A stretch of DNA of 52,954 nucleotides from Actinoplanes sp. DH11 (GTDB lineage Bacteria; Actinomycetota; Actinomycetes; Mycobacteriales; Micromonosporaceae), in assembly GCF_020873875.1 (NCBI RefSeq), contig NZ_JAHWGU010000013.1, positions 1 through 52,954 on the forward strand, written 5' to 3'. Below are positions 17,668 to 25,653 of this stretch, in pieces. The position numbers were made by a program, and so were the translations under genes. The notes under the pieces are model-generated. The model did not search any database. It was not told the origin of the DNA and saw nothing but the letters and a program-made list of their open reading frames with translations. How positions within the stretch are numbered: position 1 is the stretch's first letter; each line of letters starts with the position of its first letter.

Positions 17668-17680
17668 GAGAGCGCTCCCA
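17667..17680. promoter_or_regulatory. CebR-like LacI-family operator
   Basis: TGAGAGCGCTCCCA differs at one position from TGGGAGCGCTCCCA, the CebR box described for Streptomyces cellulose-utilisation genes. It covers the first base of the start codon and the ribosome-binding site of the GH3 gene. No cebR gene is present in the window. Confidence 0.7.
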
Positions 17681-17723
17681 CTAAAAGCAATGATGATCCG
17701 CCGACCATTCAATCGTCAACGCA

Positions 17724-17729
17724 TAGGAT
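17724..17729 (+). promoter_or_regulatory. leaderless -10 box of the HIT gene
   Basis: TAGGAT is followed by seven bases and the GTG start at 17737. Confidence 0.5.
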
Positions 17730-17736
17730 CCGACAG

Positions 17737-18081
17737 GTGGAAAACTGCCTCTTCTGCCGCATCGTCGCGGGCGAGATCCCGGCGACCGTCGTGCACCGCA
17801 CCGAGACCACCGTCGCGTTCCGCGACATCGACCCGAAGGCGCCGACCCACGTGCTGGTCATCCCGGTGGCGCACCACGCCGACGTGGTCGCCCTGGCCGC
17901 CGACCCGGCCGCCGCCGCCGACGTGCTGGCCGCCGCGGCAGCGGTCGCCGAGCAGGAGGGCCTCACCGGCGGATTCCGGTTGATCTTCAACACCGGCCCG
18001 CACGCCGGTCAGGAGGTCTTCCACGTCCACGCGCACGTCCTCGGCGGCGAACCGCTGGGCCCGATGCTGGCCGGCAAGTGA
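17737..18081 (+). CDS. HIT-family nucleotide-binding hydrolase
   Basis: Histidine-triad protein of the HinT branch, a group that hydrolyses adenosine phosphoramidates or related nucleotide conjugates. The 114-aa protein starts with the typical CLFCRIVAGEIPA and ends with the triad HVHAHVLGG that holds the catalytic His. Length matches HinT. The GTG start has TAGGAT 7 nt upstream. Its last four bases overlap the next gene as GTGA, so the two are translationally coupled; a HIT gene close to phoH is common in actinobacteria. Confidence 0.92.
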   Translation: MENCLFCRIVAGEIPATVVHRTETTVAFRDIDPKAPTHVLVIPVAHHADVVALAADPAAAADVLAAAAAVAEQEGLTGGFRLIFNTGPHAGQEVFHVHAHVLGGEPLGPMLAGK

Positions 18082-19598
18082 AGCCGGACACCGGCGGGCA
18101 GACGGCGCCCGGCACTGGCGGGCAGATGGCGCCCGACGGCGGGGGGCAGATGGCGCCCGACGGCGGCGGGCAGGTGCGGCTGGACACCGGCCGGCAGCTG
18201 AGCGCCGCGCCCACCCCCCGCTACGAGCGGACCGCCCGCCGGGCCCAGGCGGACGGCCGCATCCCGGCCCTGTCGGTGGCGCTGCACCGCGCCGACCGCG
18301 AGCCCTGGGTCTTCACCGTCGGCGAGTCCGGCAACGCCGCGCATCCGCTCACCCCCGGCACCCGGTTCCGGATCGGCTCGGTCACCAAGACGTTCACCGC
18401 GGTGCTCGTCATGCAGGCCCGGGACGAGGGACTGCTCGACCTGGACGCGCCGGTCTCGGCGTACCTCGGCGTGCCCGCGCACGGCGACGCCACGGTGCGT
18501 CGGCTGCTCTCGCACACGGCCGGCTTCCAGCGGGAACCGCACGGCGACATCTGGGACACCCTGGTCAGCCCGGACGCGGCCCGGCTCGTCGCCGAACTCG
18601 ACCGGGCCGAGCGGGTGCTGCCGAACGCGCGCCGCTTCCACTACTCCAACCTCGGCCTCGCCGTCCTCGGGCAGGTCGTCGCGAAACTTCGTGGCGGCAC
18701 CTGGGACGAGATCGTCGCCGAGCGCGTCCTGGTCCCGCTCGGCCTGGCGGCCACGACGGTGGCGACCCCGCCGGAGGCCGCTGTCGGTTACGTCGTGGAC
18801 GCGTACTCCGACGCCGCCCGCCCGGAGCCGCCGATCGAGCTGGCCGGGGTCGCGCCCGCCGCGCAGCTGTGGAGCACCGCCGGCGACATGGCGAAGTGGG
18901 CCGCGTTCCTGAGCAGCCCGGAGGTCGTCGACCCGGACGGCCGCGTGCTCGCCGCCGCCTCGGTCGACGAGATGCGCTGGCCGCTGACCACGACCGACGA
19001 GGCGCTCTGGGGTGCCGGTTTCGGTCTCGGCCTGATCCTGATGCCGGAGGGGCGGCGGGTGGTGCACGTCGGCCACGACGGCGCGATGCCGGGCTTCCTG
19101 GCCGGCGTCTACGGCCGGCGCGGCGGCGAGGGCAACCCGGGCGCGCTGGGTTGTGCCGTGCTCGGCTCCTCCGGCACCGCCGGCCAGGTCAACGAGCTGG
19201 TGCACGAGCTGCTGCGGCTCACCGTGGAACTGGACCCGGCCGAGATCCGGCCGTGGCGGATCGCCCCGCCCGCGCCCCGGGCCTACCGCTCGGTGCTCGG
19301 CCGCTGGTGGAGCGAGGGCTCCGAGTTCGTCTTCGCCTGGCACGACGGGCAGCTGCAGGCTCGTCTCGCCGAGGCGCCCGCCGACCGGCCGCCGGCGATC
19401 TTCCAGGTGTTGCCGGACCGGCCGGACGTGCTGCGGACGGTCTCCGGCCGGGAGACCGGCGAGCTGCTGCGACTCACCCGCGACGACGCCGGCGAGGTGG
19501 TCCGGATGCACTGGGCGACCTATCGCTTCCGCCGATTCCAGGACGGCTTCGACGGCGGCCCGGCCTCCGCCGGCCCGGAGCCGGCGCCCGGCGACTGA
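18078..19598 (+). CDS. serine beta-lactamase-like protein (class C/esterase type)
   Basis: Member of the beta-lactamase/transpeptidase-like serine hydrolase family, which includes esterases and D-peptidases as well as lactamases. In 506 aa the catalytic SVTK (Ser 101, Lys 104), the YSN triad (189-191) and HDG (333-335) are all present, so the active site looks complete; a C-terminal beta-rich domain of about 120 aa follows. No signal peptide or lipobox is seen, so it is probably cytoplasmic, which argues against antibiotic resistance. Residues 10-32 are a Gly-rich repeat (GGQMAPDG units, 24 bp each in DNA). The GTG start overlaps the HIT stop codon. Confidence 0.85.
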   Translation: MKPDTGGQTAPGTGGQMAPDGGGQMAPDGGGQVRLDTGRQLSAAPTPRYERTARRAQADGRIPALSVALHRADREPWVFTVGESGNAAHPLTPGTRFRIGSVTKTFTAVLVMQARDEGLLDLDAPVSAYLGVPAHGDATVRRLLSHTAGFQREPHGDIWDTLVSPDAARLVAELDRAERVLPNARRFHYSNLGLAVLGQVVAKLRGGTWDEIVAERVLVPLGLAATTVATPPEAAVGYVVDAYSDAARPEPPIELAGVAPAAQLWSTAGDMAKWAAFLSSPEVVDPDGRVLAAASVDEMRWPLTTTDEALWGAGFGLGLILMPEGRRVVHVGHDGAMPGFLAGVYGRRGGEGNPGALGCAVLGSSGTAGQVNELVHELLRLTVELDPAEIRPWRIAPPAPRAYRSVLGRWWSEGSEFVFAWHDGQLQARLAEAPADRPPAIFQVLPDRPDVLRTVSGRETGELLRLTRDDAGEVVRMHWATYRFRRFQDGFDGGPASAGPEPAPGD

Positions 19599-19684
19599 CC
19601 CGCCGCCGGGCGGCCCCGCGCCGGGCGGGTGACGCGCGGGCGAGCCGGGCGATAATGGCATCGGCGGGGGCGCGGGGGAGCGGA

Positions 19685-19690
19685 TAGGAT
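19685..19690 (+). promoter_or_regulatory. -10 box upstream of phoH
   Basis: TAGGAT lies in the 171-bp gap before phoH. It contains the first bases of a possible upstream ATG at 19689, so that ATG cannot be the start of a transcript made from this promoter. Confidence 0.45.
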
Positions 19691-19769
19691 GGCACGATCC
19701 TTGAGCACGCCGTCCAGCGGGGACGACGCAGAGAAAGAGAGCAGGTGCGGAGGCCCTCTGGGCCGCCCT

Positions 19770-20846
19770 ATGACCGGTACGCCGAACTCCTCCAGCACGG
19801 GCTCGTCCAGCCCGGTGCGGGCGCAGACCAAGATCTCGGTGAACGACTCGAAGATCATGGTGAACCTGCTCGGCGCCAAGGACGAGATCCTCCGCCTCCT
19901 CGAGCGGTCTCTCACCAGCGACGTCCACGTCCGCGGTAACGAGATCACCATCACCGGGGAACCCGCCGACAACGCCATCGCCGAGCGTCTCTTCTCCGAG
20001 CTCATCGAGCTCATCGAGAAGGGCGAGACGCTCAGCGTCGACGCGGTCCGCCGGACCCTCGACATGATCGAGACCAACACCACCGAGCGCCCGGCCGAGG
20101 TGCTCACCCTCAACATCCTGTCCCGGCGCGGGCGCACCATCCGGCCCAAGACGCTGGGCCAGAAGCGCTACGTCGACGCCATCGACGAGAACACCATCGT
20201 CTTCGGGATCGGCCCCGCCGGCACCGGTAAGACGTATCTCGCCATGGCGAAGGCGGTGCAGGCGCTCCAGGCCAAGGAGATCAGCCGGATCATCCTGACC
20301 CGGCCGGCGGTCGAGGCCGGTGAGCGGCTCGGCTTCCTGCCGGGCACGCTGACCGAGAAGATCGATCCTTACCTGCGCCCGCTGTACGACGCGCTGCACG
20401 ACATGCTCGACCCGGAGTCGATCCCGCGGCTGATGGCCGCCGGGACGATCGAGGTCGCGCCGCTGGCGTACATGCGTGGCCGTACGCTCAACAACGCCTT
20501 CATCATTCTCGACGAGGCGCAGAACACCACGCCCGAGCAGATGAAGATGTTCCTGACCAGGCTCGGTTTCGGTGCCAAGATCGTGGTGACCGGTGACGTC
20601 ACCCAGGTCGACCTGCCGGGTGGCACCTCCAGCGGCCTCAAGGTGGTGCGGGAGATCCTGCGCGGCGTCGAGGACGTGCACTTCGCGGAGCTGTCCAGCT
20701 CCGACGTGGTGCGGCACCGCCTGGTCGCGGAGATCGTCGACGCTTACGCGCGATACGACGCCGACCAGGAAGAACAGGCAGCACAATCCGTCCACGCCGT
20801 GCCGGGCCGGGCCGCCACCGGCGGTCGTCCCAGCCGCCGGCGCTGA
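19770..20846 (+). CDS. phoH: PhoH-family ATPase
   Basis: PhoH-like P-loop ATPase, thought to act in RNA metabolism and usually linked to ybeY. The protein (358 aa from the chosen ATG) has an N-terminal KH-like region (KISVNDSKIMVNLLGAKDEI), Walker A GPAGTGKT, the FLPGTLTEKIDPYLRPLYDA block and Walker B FIILDEAQN. An in-frame ATG at 19689 would add 27 residues, but it lies inside a TAGGAT -10 box and its residues are not family-like, so ATG 19770 is preferred; GCGGAGG lies about 20 nt upstream. It is the first gene of a run phoH-ybeY-corC-cda-era with tiny gaps or overlaps. Confidence 0.94.
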   Translation: MTGTPNSSSTGSSSPVRAQTKISVNDSKIMVNLLGAKDEILRLLERSLTSDVHVRGNEITITGEPADNAIAERLFSELIELIEKGETLSVDAVRRTLDMIETNTTERPAEVLTLNILSRRGRTIRPKTLGQKRYVDAIDENTIVFGIGPAGTGKTYLAMAKAVQALQAKEISRIILTRPAVEAGERLGFLPGTLTEKIDPYLRPLYDALHDMLDPESIPRLMAAGTIEVAPLAYMRGRTLNNAFIILDEAQNTTPEQMKMFLTRLGFGAKIVVTGDVTQVDLPGGTSSGLKVVREILRGVEDVHFAELSSSDVVRHRLVAEIVDAYARYDADQEEQAAQSVHAVPGRAATGGRPSRRR

Positions 20847-20870
20847 TTCACAAGGGGTAATCGCACCGCT

Positions 20871-21341
20871 ATGTCCATCGAGATCGCCAACGAGTCGGGA
20901 GTCGAGGTCGACACCGACGCGATCCTCGCGGTTGCCCGGCACGCCCTGGACGAGATGGGTGTCAACCCGCTCGCCGAGCTGTCCATCCTGCTCGTCGACA
21001 TCGACTACATGGCCGAGCTCAACCATCGCTGGATGGGCAGCGACGGCCCGACCGACGTGCTGGCCTTCCCGATGGACGAGGGCAGCGTCGACCACGGCCC
21101 CGGCGAGTCCGGGGTCGGCGAGCCGGCGCTGCTCGGCGACATCGTGCTGGCACCGGAGGTGGCCGCGAAACAGGCGGCCGTCGCCGGTCACTCGGCCGCC
21201 GACGAGCTGCACCTGCTGACCGTGCACGGTGCCCTGCACCTGCTCGGTTACGACCACGCCGAGCCGGACGAGGAGCGCGAGATGTTCGCCCTCCAGAACA
21301 AGCTCCTGCAGAGCTGGCGCGCCACTCGCAAGGCCGGCTGA
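20871..21341 (+). CDS. ybeY: rRNA maturation endoribonuclease YbeY
   Basis: Zinc-dependent endoribonuclease involved in 16S rRNA 3'-end maturation and ribosome quality control. The 156-aa protein has the signature HGALHLLGYDH, whose His 119, 123 and 129 bind the metal, and the preceding DVLAFPMDEG block. Length is typical. It starts at ATG 24 bp after phoH and stops 2 bp before corC, in an operon layout common across bacteria. Confidence 0.96.
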   Translation: MSIEIANESGVEVDTDAILAVARHALDEMGVNPLAELSILLVDIDYMAELNHRWMGSDGPTDVLAFPMDEGSVDHGPGESGVGEPALLGDIVLAPEVAAKQAAVAGHSAADELHLLTVHGALHLLGYDHAEPDEEREMFALQNKLLQSWRATRKAG

Positions 21342-21343
21342 CC

Positions 21344-22714
21344 ATGGAGCCCGCCTCTCTGCTGGCAGCGCCCGCCTCGGCCGGCCTGCCTGACCTGCAA
21401 CTGATCATTTTCGCGGTGGGCCTGGTGCTGCTGGCCGGCCTGGCGTCGATGACCGACGCCGCGCTGGCCACGGTCAGCCAGGCCCGGGCCGCGGAGCTGG
21501 AACGCGAGGGGCGGCGCGGCGCGACCGCGCTGGCCGCCGTGGCCGGTGACGTGGTCCGCTACGTCAACCTGCTCCTGCTGCTCCGGCTGCTCTGCGAACT
21601 GACGGCGACCACCCTGGTGGCGCTCGTCGCGGTGGACACCTGGGGTGTCGGCTGGCAGGCGGCGCTCGTCGCGGCCGGCACGATGACGCTCGTCAGCTTC
21701 GTGGTGATCGGGGTGGCGCCGCGGACCGTCGGGCGTCAGCACGCCTACGCGGTGGGCCGGGCGACGGCGCCGCTGGTGCGGTGGCTGGGCAAGGTGCTCA
21801 ACCCGCTGGCCCAGCTGCTGATCCTGATCGGCAACGCGGTGACCCCCGGCAAGGGCTTCCCGGAGGGGCCGTTCGGCAGCCAGGTGGAGCTGCGGGAGCT
21901 GGTCGACCTGGCGGAGCAGCGCGGCGTGGTCGAGCACGGCGAGCGCGAGATGATCCATTCGGTGTTCGCGCTGGGTGACACGATCGCCCGCGAGGTGATG
22001 GTGCCGCGCACCGACATGGTGTGGATCGAGGCGCCGAAATCGCTCCAGCAGGCGCTCTACCTCTTCCTGCGCTCCGGGTTCTCCCGGATCCCGGTGATCG
22101 GCGAGAGCGTCGACGACGTGCTGGGCGTGCTCTATCTGAAAGACGTGATCCGCCGGACCCAGAACGGCGATCCGGCGGCGGCCGCGCAGGCGGTGGCGGA
22201 CGCGATGCGGCCCGCGACCTACGTGCCGGAGTCGAAACCGGTGGACGATCTGCTCTCCGAGATGCAGGCGGCCCGCATCCACCTGGTGATCGTCGTGGAC
22301 GAGTACGGCGGCACCGCCGGCCTGGTCACCATCGAGGACATCCTCGAGGAGATCGTTGGCGAGATCACCGACGAGTACGACGTGGAACGCCCGCCCATCG
22401 AGCACCTGGCGGACGGCGCGGTGCGGGTGGCCGCCCGGCTGCCGATCGAGGACCTGGGCGACGTGTTCGGCGTGGAGCTGCCCACCGACGAGGTGGAGAC
22501 GGTCGGCGGCCTGCTCGCGCAGACGCTGGGCCGGGTGCCCATCCCCGGTGCCGCCGTCGACGTGGGCGGGTTGCACCTGGTCGCCGAGGGCACCGCCGGC
22601 CGGCGGAACCGGATCGACTCGGTGCTGGTCTGCCCGGTGCAGCCGGAGCCGGACGCCGAGAACAACGACGAGAACGCCAACGACACCGAGGAAAGACAAC
22701 CAGCAGATGCCTGA
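21344..22714 (+). CDS. corC: CNNM/CorC-family CBS-domain membrane protein
   Basis: HlyC/CorC (CNNM) family protein, linked to magnesium/cobalt export or homeostasis. The 456-aa chain has a DUF21 membrane domain (about residues 20-150), a GPFGSQVELRELVDLAEQRG acidic helix, a CBS pair (about 200-335; EVMVPRTDMVWI, DEYGGTAGLVTIEDILEEIV) and the CorC_HlyC C-terminal domain (about 350-430). The acidic Asn/Asp/Glu-rich tail is variable in the family. It starts 2 bp after ybeY and its 3' end overlaps the next gene by 8 bp. The older name hemolysin is misleading. Confidence 0.93.
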   Translation: MEPASLLAAPASAGLPDLQLIIFAVGLVLLAGLASMTDAALATVSQARAAELEREGRRGATALAAVAGDVVRYVNLLLLLRLLCELTATTLVALVAVDTWGVGWQAALVAAGTMTLVSFVVIGVAPRTVGRQHAYAVGRATAPLVRWLGKVLNPLAQLLILIGNAVTPGKGFPEGPFGSQVELRELVDLAEQRGVVEHGEREMIHSVFALGDTIAREVMVPRTDMVWIEAPKSLQQALYLFLRSGFSRIPVIGESVDDVLGVLYLKDVIRRTQNGDPAAAAQAVADAMRPATYVPESKPVDDLLSEMQAARIHLVIVVDEYGGTAGLVTIEDILEEIVGEITDEYDVERPPIEHLADGAVRVAARLPIEDLGDVFGVELPTDEVETVGGLLAQTLGRVPIPGAAVDVGGLHLVAEGTAGRRNRIDSVLVCPVQPEPDAENNDENANDTEERQPADA

Positions 22715-23087
22715 GCAGACCTTCGCCGCTTCTCCCGTGCCTGGCACGGACGGCACCCCCCTGAGCGCCGAGGACGCCAAGCTGGTCACCCTGGCGCGCA
22801 GCGCGCGTGCCCGGGTGGGCGCGGTCGAGGGCGCGGCGGTACGCGACCAGGACGGCCGCACCTACGCGGCGGCCTCGGTCGCGCTGCCCAGCCTCGCGCT
22901 GACCGCGCTCCAGGTCGCGGTGGCCCAGGCGGTGGCCTCCGGTGCGACGAAACTGGAGGCGGCCGCGGTGGTGACCGAGTCGTCGACGCTGGACGGGGCC
23001 GGGCAGGCCGCGGTGCGTGACCTGGCGGCCGGTGCGCCGATCCACGTGGCCGGCACCGACGGTTCTCTCCTCGGCACGGTCCAGTGA
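22707..23087 (+). CDS. cytidine deaminase-like protein lacking zinc ligands
   Basis: A 126-aa protein whose size, position between corC and era, and pattern VGAVEGAAVRDQDGRTYAAA followed by SLALTALQVAVAQAVASGA match the cytidine deaminase fold. Active enzymes need C/H-A-E and PCxxC for zinc and catalysis. Here the first is replaced by SLALTALQ, and the second half contains no Cys, so deamination is not expected. It may be a structural or regulatory remnant kept in this operon. The ATG overlaps the corC end by 8 bp; its stop overlaps the era GTG by 4 bp. Confidence 0.75.
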   Translation: MPEQTFAASPVPGTDGTPLSAEDAKLVTLARSARARVGAVEGAAVRDQDGRTYAAASVALPSLALTALQVAVAQAVASGATKLEAAAVVTESSTLDGAGQAAVRDLAAGAPIHVAGTDGSLLGTVQ

Positions 23088-24487
23088 CGTCCCCCGAGCC
23101 GGAGAAGTCCCGGCAGCCGGACGAGCGGCGGCTCAGCGCGGGCGAGCGCAACGAGCGCCGCCGGCAGGAACGCCGGATGGCGAAACGCCAGGAGCCGGGC
23201 GGGAACAAGCCGGGCGCGGTCCGTGGGGCCGGTTCCGGCGGGCGTGCCGGGCGGGCTTCGGGCTCGGCGGGTACGGGTGACCGCAAGCCCCGCCGGGACT
23301 GGACGCCGAGCGGGCCGGCCGGCGATCGCAAGCCCCGCCGGGACGGTGCGGCTGGTGGACCGGCCGGTGACGGCAAGCCTCGCCGCGACGGTGCTCCGGG
23401 TGCGCCCGTGGGTGACCGCAAGCCTCGCCGCGACGGTGCTCCGGGTGCGCCCGTGGGTGACGGCAAGCTTCGCCGGGACGGTGCGGTGGGTGCGCCCGTG
23501 GGTGACGGTGGGTCCGGTCGGGACGTGACGGCCGGTGAGCGTACCGGTAAGTCCGGAATGCGCCGCGTGCACCGGCACAAGGCCGCGCGTTCCGACAAGC
23601 GCGCGGACGGCGTCTATCGCGCGGGTTTCGCGTGTTTCGTGGGCCGGCCCAATGCCGGCAAGTCGACGCTGACGAATGCGATAGTCGGTCAGAAGATCGC
23701 GATCACGTCGAACAAGCCGCAGACCACCCGGCACGTGATCCGCGGCATCCTGCACCGGCCGGACTCGCAGCTGGTGCTCGTGGACACGCCGGGTCTGCAC
23801 CGGCCGCGCACGCTGCTCGGCGAGCGGCTCAACGACCTGGTCCGCGAGACGTGGAGCGAGGTCGACGTGATCGGCATCTGCTTCCCCGCGGACGAGCCGA
23901 TCGGTCGTGGTGACCGGTTCATCTCCTCGGAGATGAGCGAGCTGAAGGCCACCGTGATCGCGGTGGTCACCAAGGTCGACCTGGTGAGCCCGCAGGTCCT
24001 GGCCGAGCGGCTGCTCGCGGTCGCCCAGCTCTATGACTTCGCGGAGATCATCCCGGTCAGCGCGGTCTCCGGGCACCAGGTGGAGATCCTCACCGACGTG
24101 ATGGTCAAGTACCTGCCGGAGTCGCCGCAGCTCTACCCGGACGACGTGCTCACCGACGAACCGGAGCAGGTGCTGATCGCCGAGCTGATCCGGGAGGCGG
24201 CGCTCGAGGGTGTGCGCGACGAACTGCCGCACTCGATCGCGGTGCTGGTCGAGGAGATGCAGGTCGAAGGGCGGACCACCAAAATCTATGCGGATCTGTA
24301 CGTGGAACGGCCCAGTCAGAAGTCGATCGTGATCGGGACCCGGGGCGAGCGATTGAAGCAGGTCGGTTCGCAGGCGCGGGTGCAGATCGAGGAGCTTCTC
24401 GGTACCAAGGTTTACCTGGATCTTCACGTGCGGGTCGCCAAGGAATGGCAGCGGGATCCGAAGCAGCTTCGTAAGCTGGGATTTTGA
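23084..24487 (+). CDS. era: GTPase Era with repeat-rich N-terminal extension
   Basis: Essential Ras-like GTPase that binds the 3' end of 16S rRNA and assists 30S assembly. Residues from about 177 onward form a normal Era: P-loop GRPNAGKS (187-194), DTPGLHRPR, TKVD in place of the usual NKxD, and a C-terminal KH domain (IVIGTRGERLKQVG, then KVYLDLHVRVAKEW). The preceding 176 residues are very basic and include five 15-aa repeats of the type GDRKPRRDGAPGAPV (65-139). The family is about 300 aa, so the 467-aa length is exceptional. The GTG start overlaps the preceding stop and the frame is continuous, so the extension looks genuinely translated. Confidence 0.93.
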   Translation: MTSPEPEKSRQPDERRLSAGERNERRRQERRMAKRQEPGGNKPGAVRGAGSGGRAGRASGSAGTGDRKPRRDWTPSGPAGDRKPRRDGAAGGPAGDGKPRRDGAPGAPVGDRKPRRDGAPGAPVGDGKLRRDGAVGAPVGDGGSGRDVTAGERTGKSGMRRVHRHKAARSDKRADGVYRAGFACFVGRPNAGKSTLTNAIVGQKIAITSNKPQTTRHVIRGILHRPDSQLVLVDTPGLHRPRTLLGERLNDLVRETWSEVDVIGICFPADEPIGRGDRFISSEMSELKATVIAVVTKVDLVSPQVLAERLLAVAQLYDFAEIIPVSAVSGHQVEILTDVMVKYLPESPQLYPDDVLTDEPEQVLIAELIREAALEGVRDELPHSIAVLVEEMQVEGRTTKIYADLYVERPSQKSIVIGTRGERLKQVGSQARVQIEELLGTKVYLDLHVRVAKEWQRDPKQLRKLGF

Positions 24488-24570
24488 ATCGATAATTAGA
24501 CATTTCCTGACTATGGGATAATTCACCGGGATTTGCGCTATTCGGCCGAACGCGGGTAACACCTTCGGTC

Positions 24571-25653
24571 ATGCGGAACCGGTACCTGGATCTGTTGCGC
24601 GCCGCCGCGACCGTGCGGGTGGTCGTCTACCACCTCACCGGCTGGGCGGCGCTCACCGTGATCTTCCCGGCGATGTCGGTGATGTTCGCGCTCGCCGGCT
24701 CCCTGATGGCGGCGTCGCTCGATCGGTTCGGTGTGTGGGCCGTCGAGCGGCGCCTGCGACGGCTGCTGCCCTCGCTCTGGGTGCTCTGCCTGGTGATCGC
24801 GGTGCCGGCGATGCTGCTCACCGGGACCCCGTTCGACGTACACCTGCTGCTCTGGGGTTTTCCGCTCGTCGACCCCGAGGCCACCGGCTGGTGGATGCAG
24901 TCGCTGAGTCATGCCTGGTACCTGCGCGACTTCCTGTGGTTCGTCCTGCTGTCGCCGTTGGTGTTGCCGCTGTTCCGCAGGTTCCCGCTGATCTCGATCC
25001 TGGTGCCCTATGCCGCGCTGGCCGTCGTCGAGCTCGCCCGCCTCACGGTGCCGCCGGTGCCGCGGGACCTGGCCCTCTACGGCGGCGCCTGGCTGCTCGG
25101 TTTCGCGCACCACGACGGCCACCTGCGCAGGCTCGGCCGCAAGCGGCTCGTCACGCTGGCCGCCGCCCTCGCCGTGCCGGCTGCGGCCTGGGTGATCACC
25201 CATCCGGGTCCGCGGGGGTACGACCTCAACGACATCCCGCTCGGCAACGCGCTCTGGTCGGCCGCGTTCATCCTGGTGGCCCTCGGGTCGTCCCCGATGG
25301 TCCGCGAGCACCGGGTGCTGACCGTCCTGAACGCGCGGGCGCTCACCATCTACCTCTGGCACATCCCGGTGATCGTGGCGGTGACCCAGGCCGGCGAGGC
25401 GCATGGGTTGCCGGTGAGCGGCTGGGTGGGCATCTCGTGGCGTACGGCGGTGGTCTGCGTCCTGCTCGGGGTGGTGCTGGCGCTCGTCGGCTGGGTCGAG
25501 GACGTGGCCGCCGGCCGGCGACCGCAGCTGCTGCCGGGCCAGCGGATGCCGATCCCGGTCTCGCCGGCACCCGCCCCGGGCGCGATCCCCGCCGGCCCCG
25601 CCGGTTCTCCCTCAGCCGGTCGTCACGAAGAGGTCGCCGCTTCGCGTGCGTAG
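24571..25653 (+). CDS. acyltransferase-3 family membrane protein
   Basis: Integral membrane O-acyltransferase predicted to acylate a sugar, lipid or cell-envelope polymer. The 360-aa protein begins with the family signature RYLDLLRAAATVRVVVYH, with the likely catalytic His 21 at the end of helix 1, and has about ten hydrophobic helices (for example ALTVIFPAMSVMFALAGSL, FLWFVLLSPLVLPLF, WRTAVVCVLLGVVLALVGWV). The C-terminal 40 residues are Pro/Ala-rich and cytoplasmic. AT-rich DNA between era and this gene (GATAATTAGAC, GGGATAATTC) may hold its promoter. The 3' end overlaps the convergent DUF4097 gene by 42 bp. Confidence 0.85.
   Translation: MRNRYLDLLRAAATVRVVVYHLTGWAALTVIFPAMSVMFALAGSLMAASLDRFGVWAVERRLRRLLPSLWVLCLVIAVPAMLLTGTPFDVHLLLWGFPLVDPEATGWWMQSLSHAWYLRDFLWFVLLSPLVLPLFRRFPLISILVPYAALAVVELARLTVPPVPRDLALYGGAWLLGFAHHDGHLRRLGRKRLVTLAAALAVPAAAWVITHPGPRGYDLNDIPLGNALWSAAFILVALGSSPMVREHRVLTVLNARALTIYLWHIPVIVAVTQAGEAHGLPVSGWVGISWRTAVVCVLLGVVLALVGWVEDVAAGRRPQLLPGQRMPIPVSPAPAPGAIPAGPAGSPSAGRHEEVAASRA

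Noticed and set aside
18009..21257. Very long minus-strand open frame opposite the beta-lactamase-like gene, phoH and ybeY
   Set aside because: It lies antisense to three well-supported genes and its composition is that of a shadow frame.
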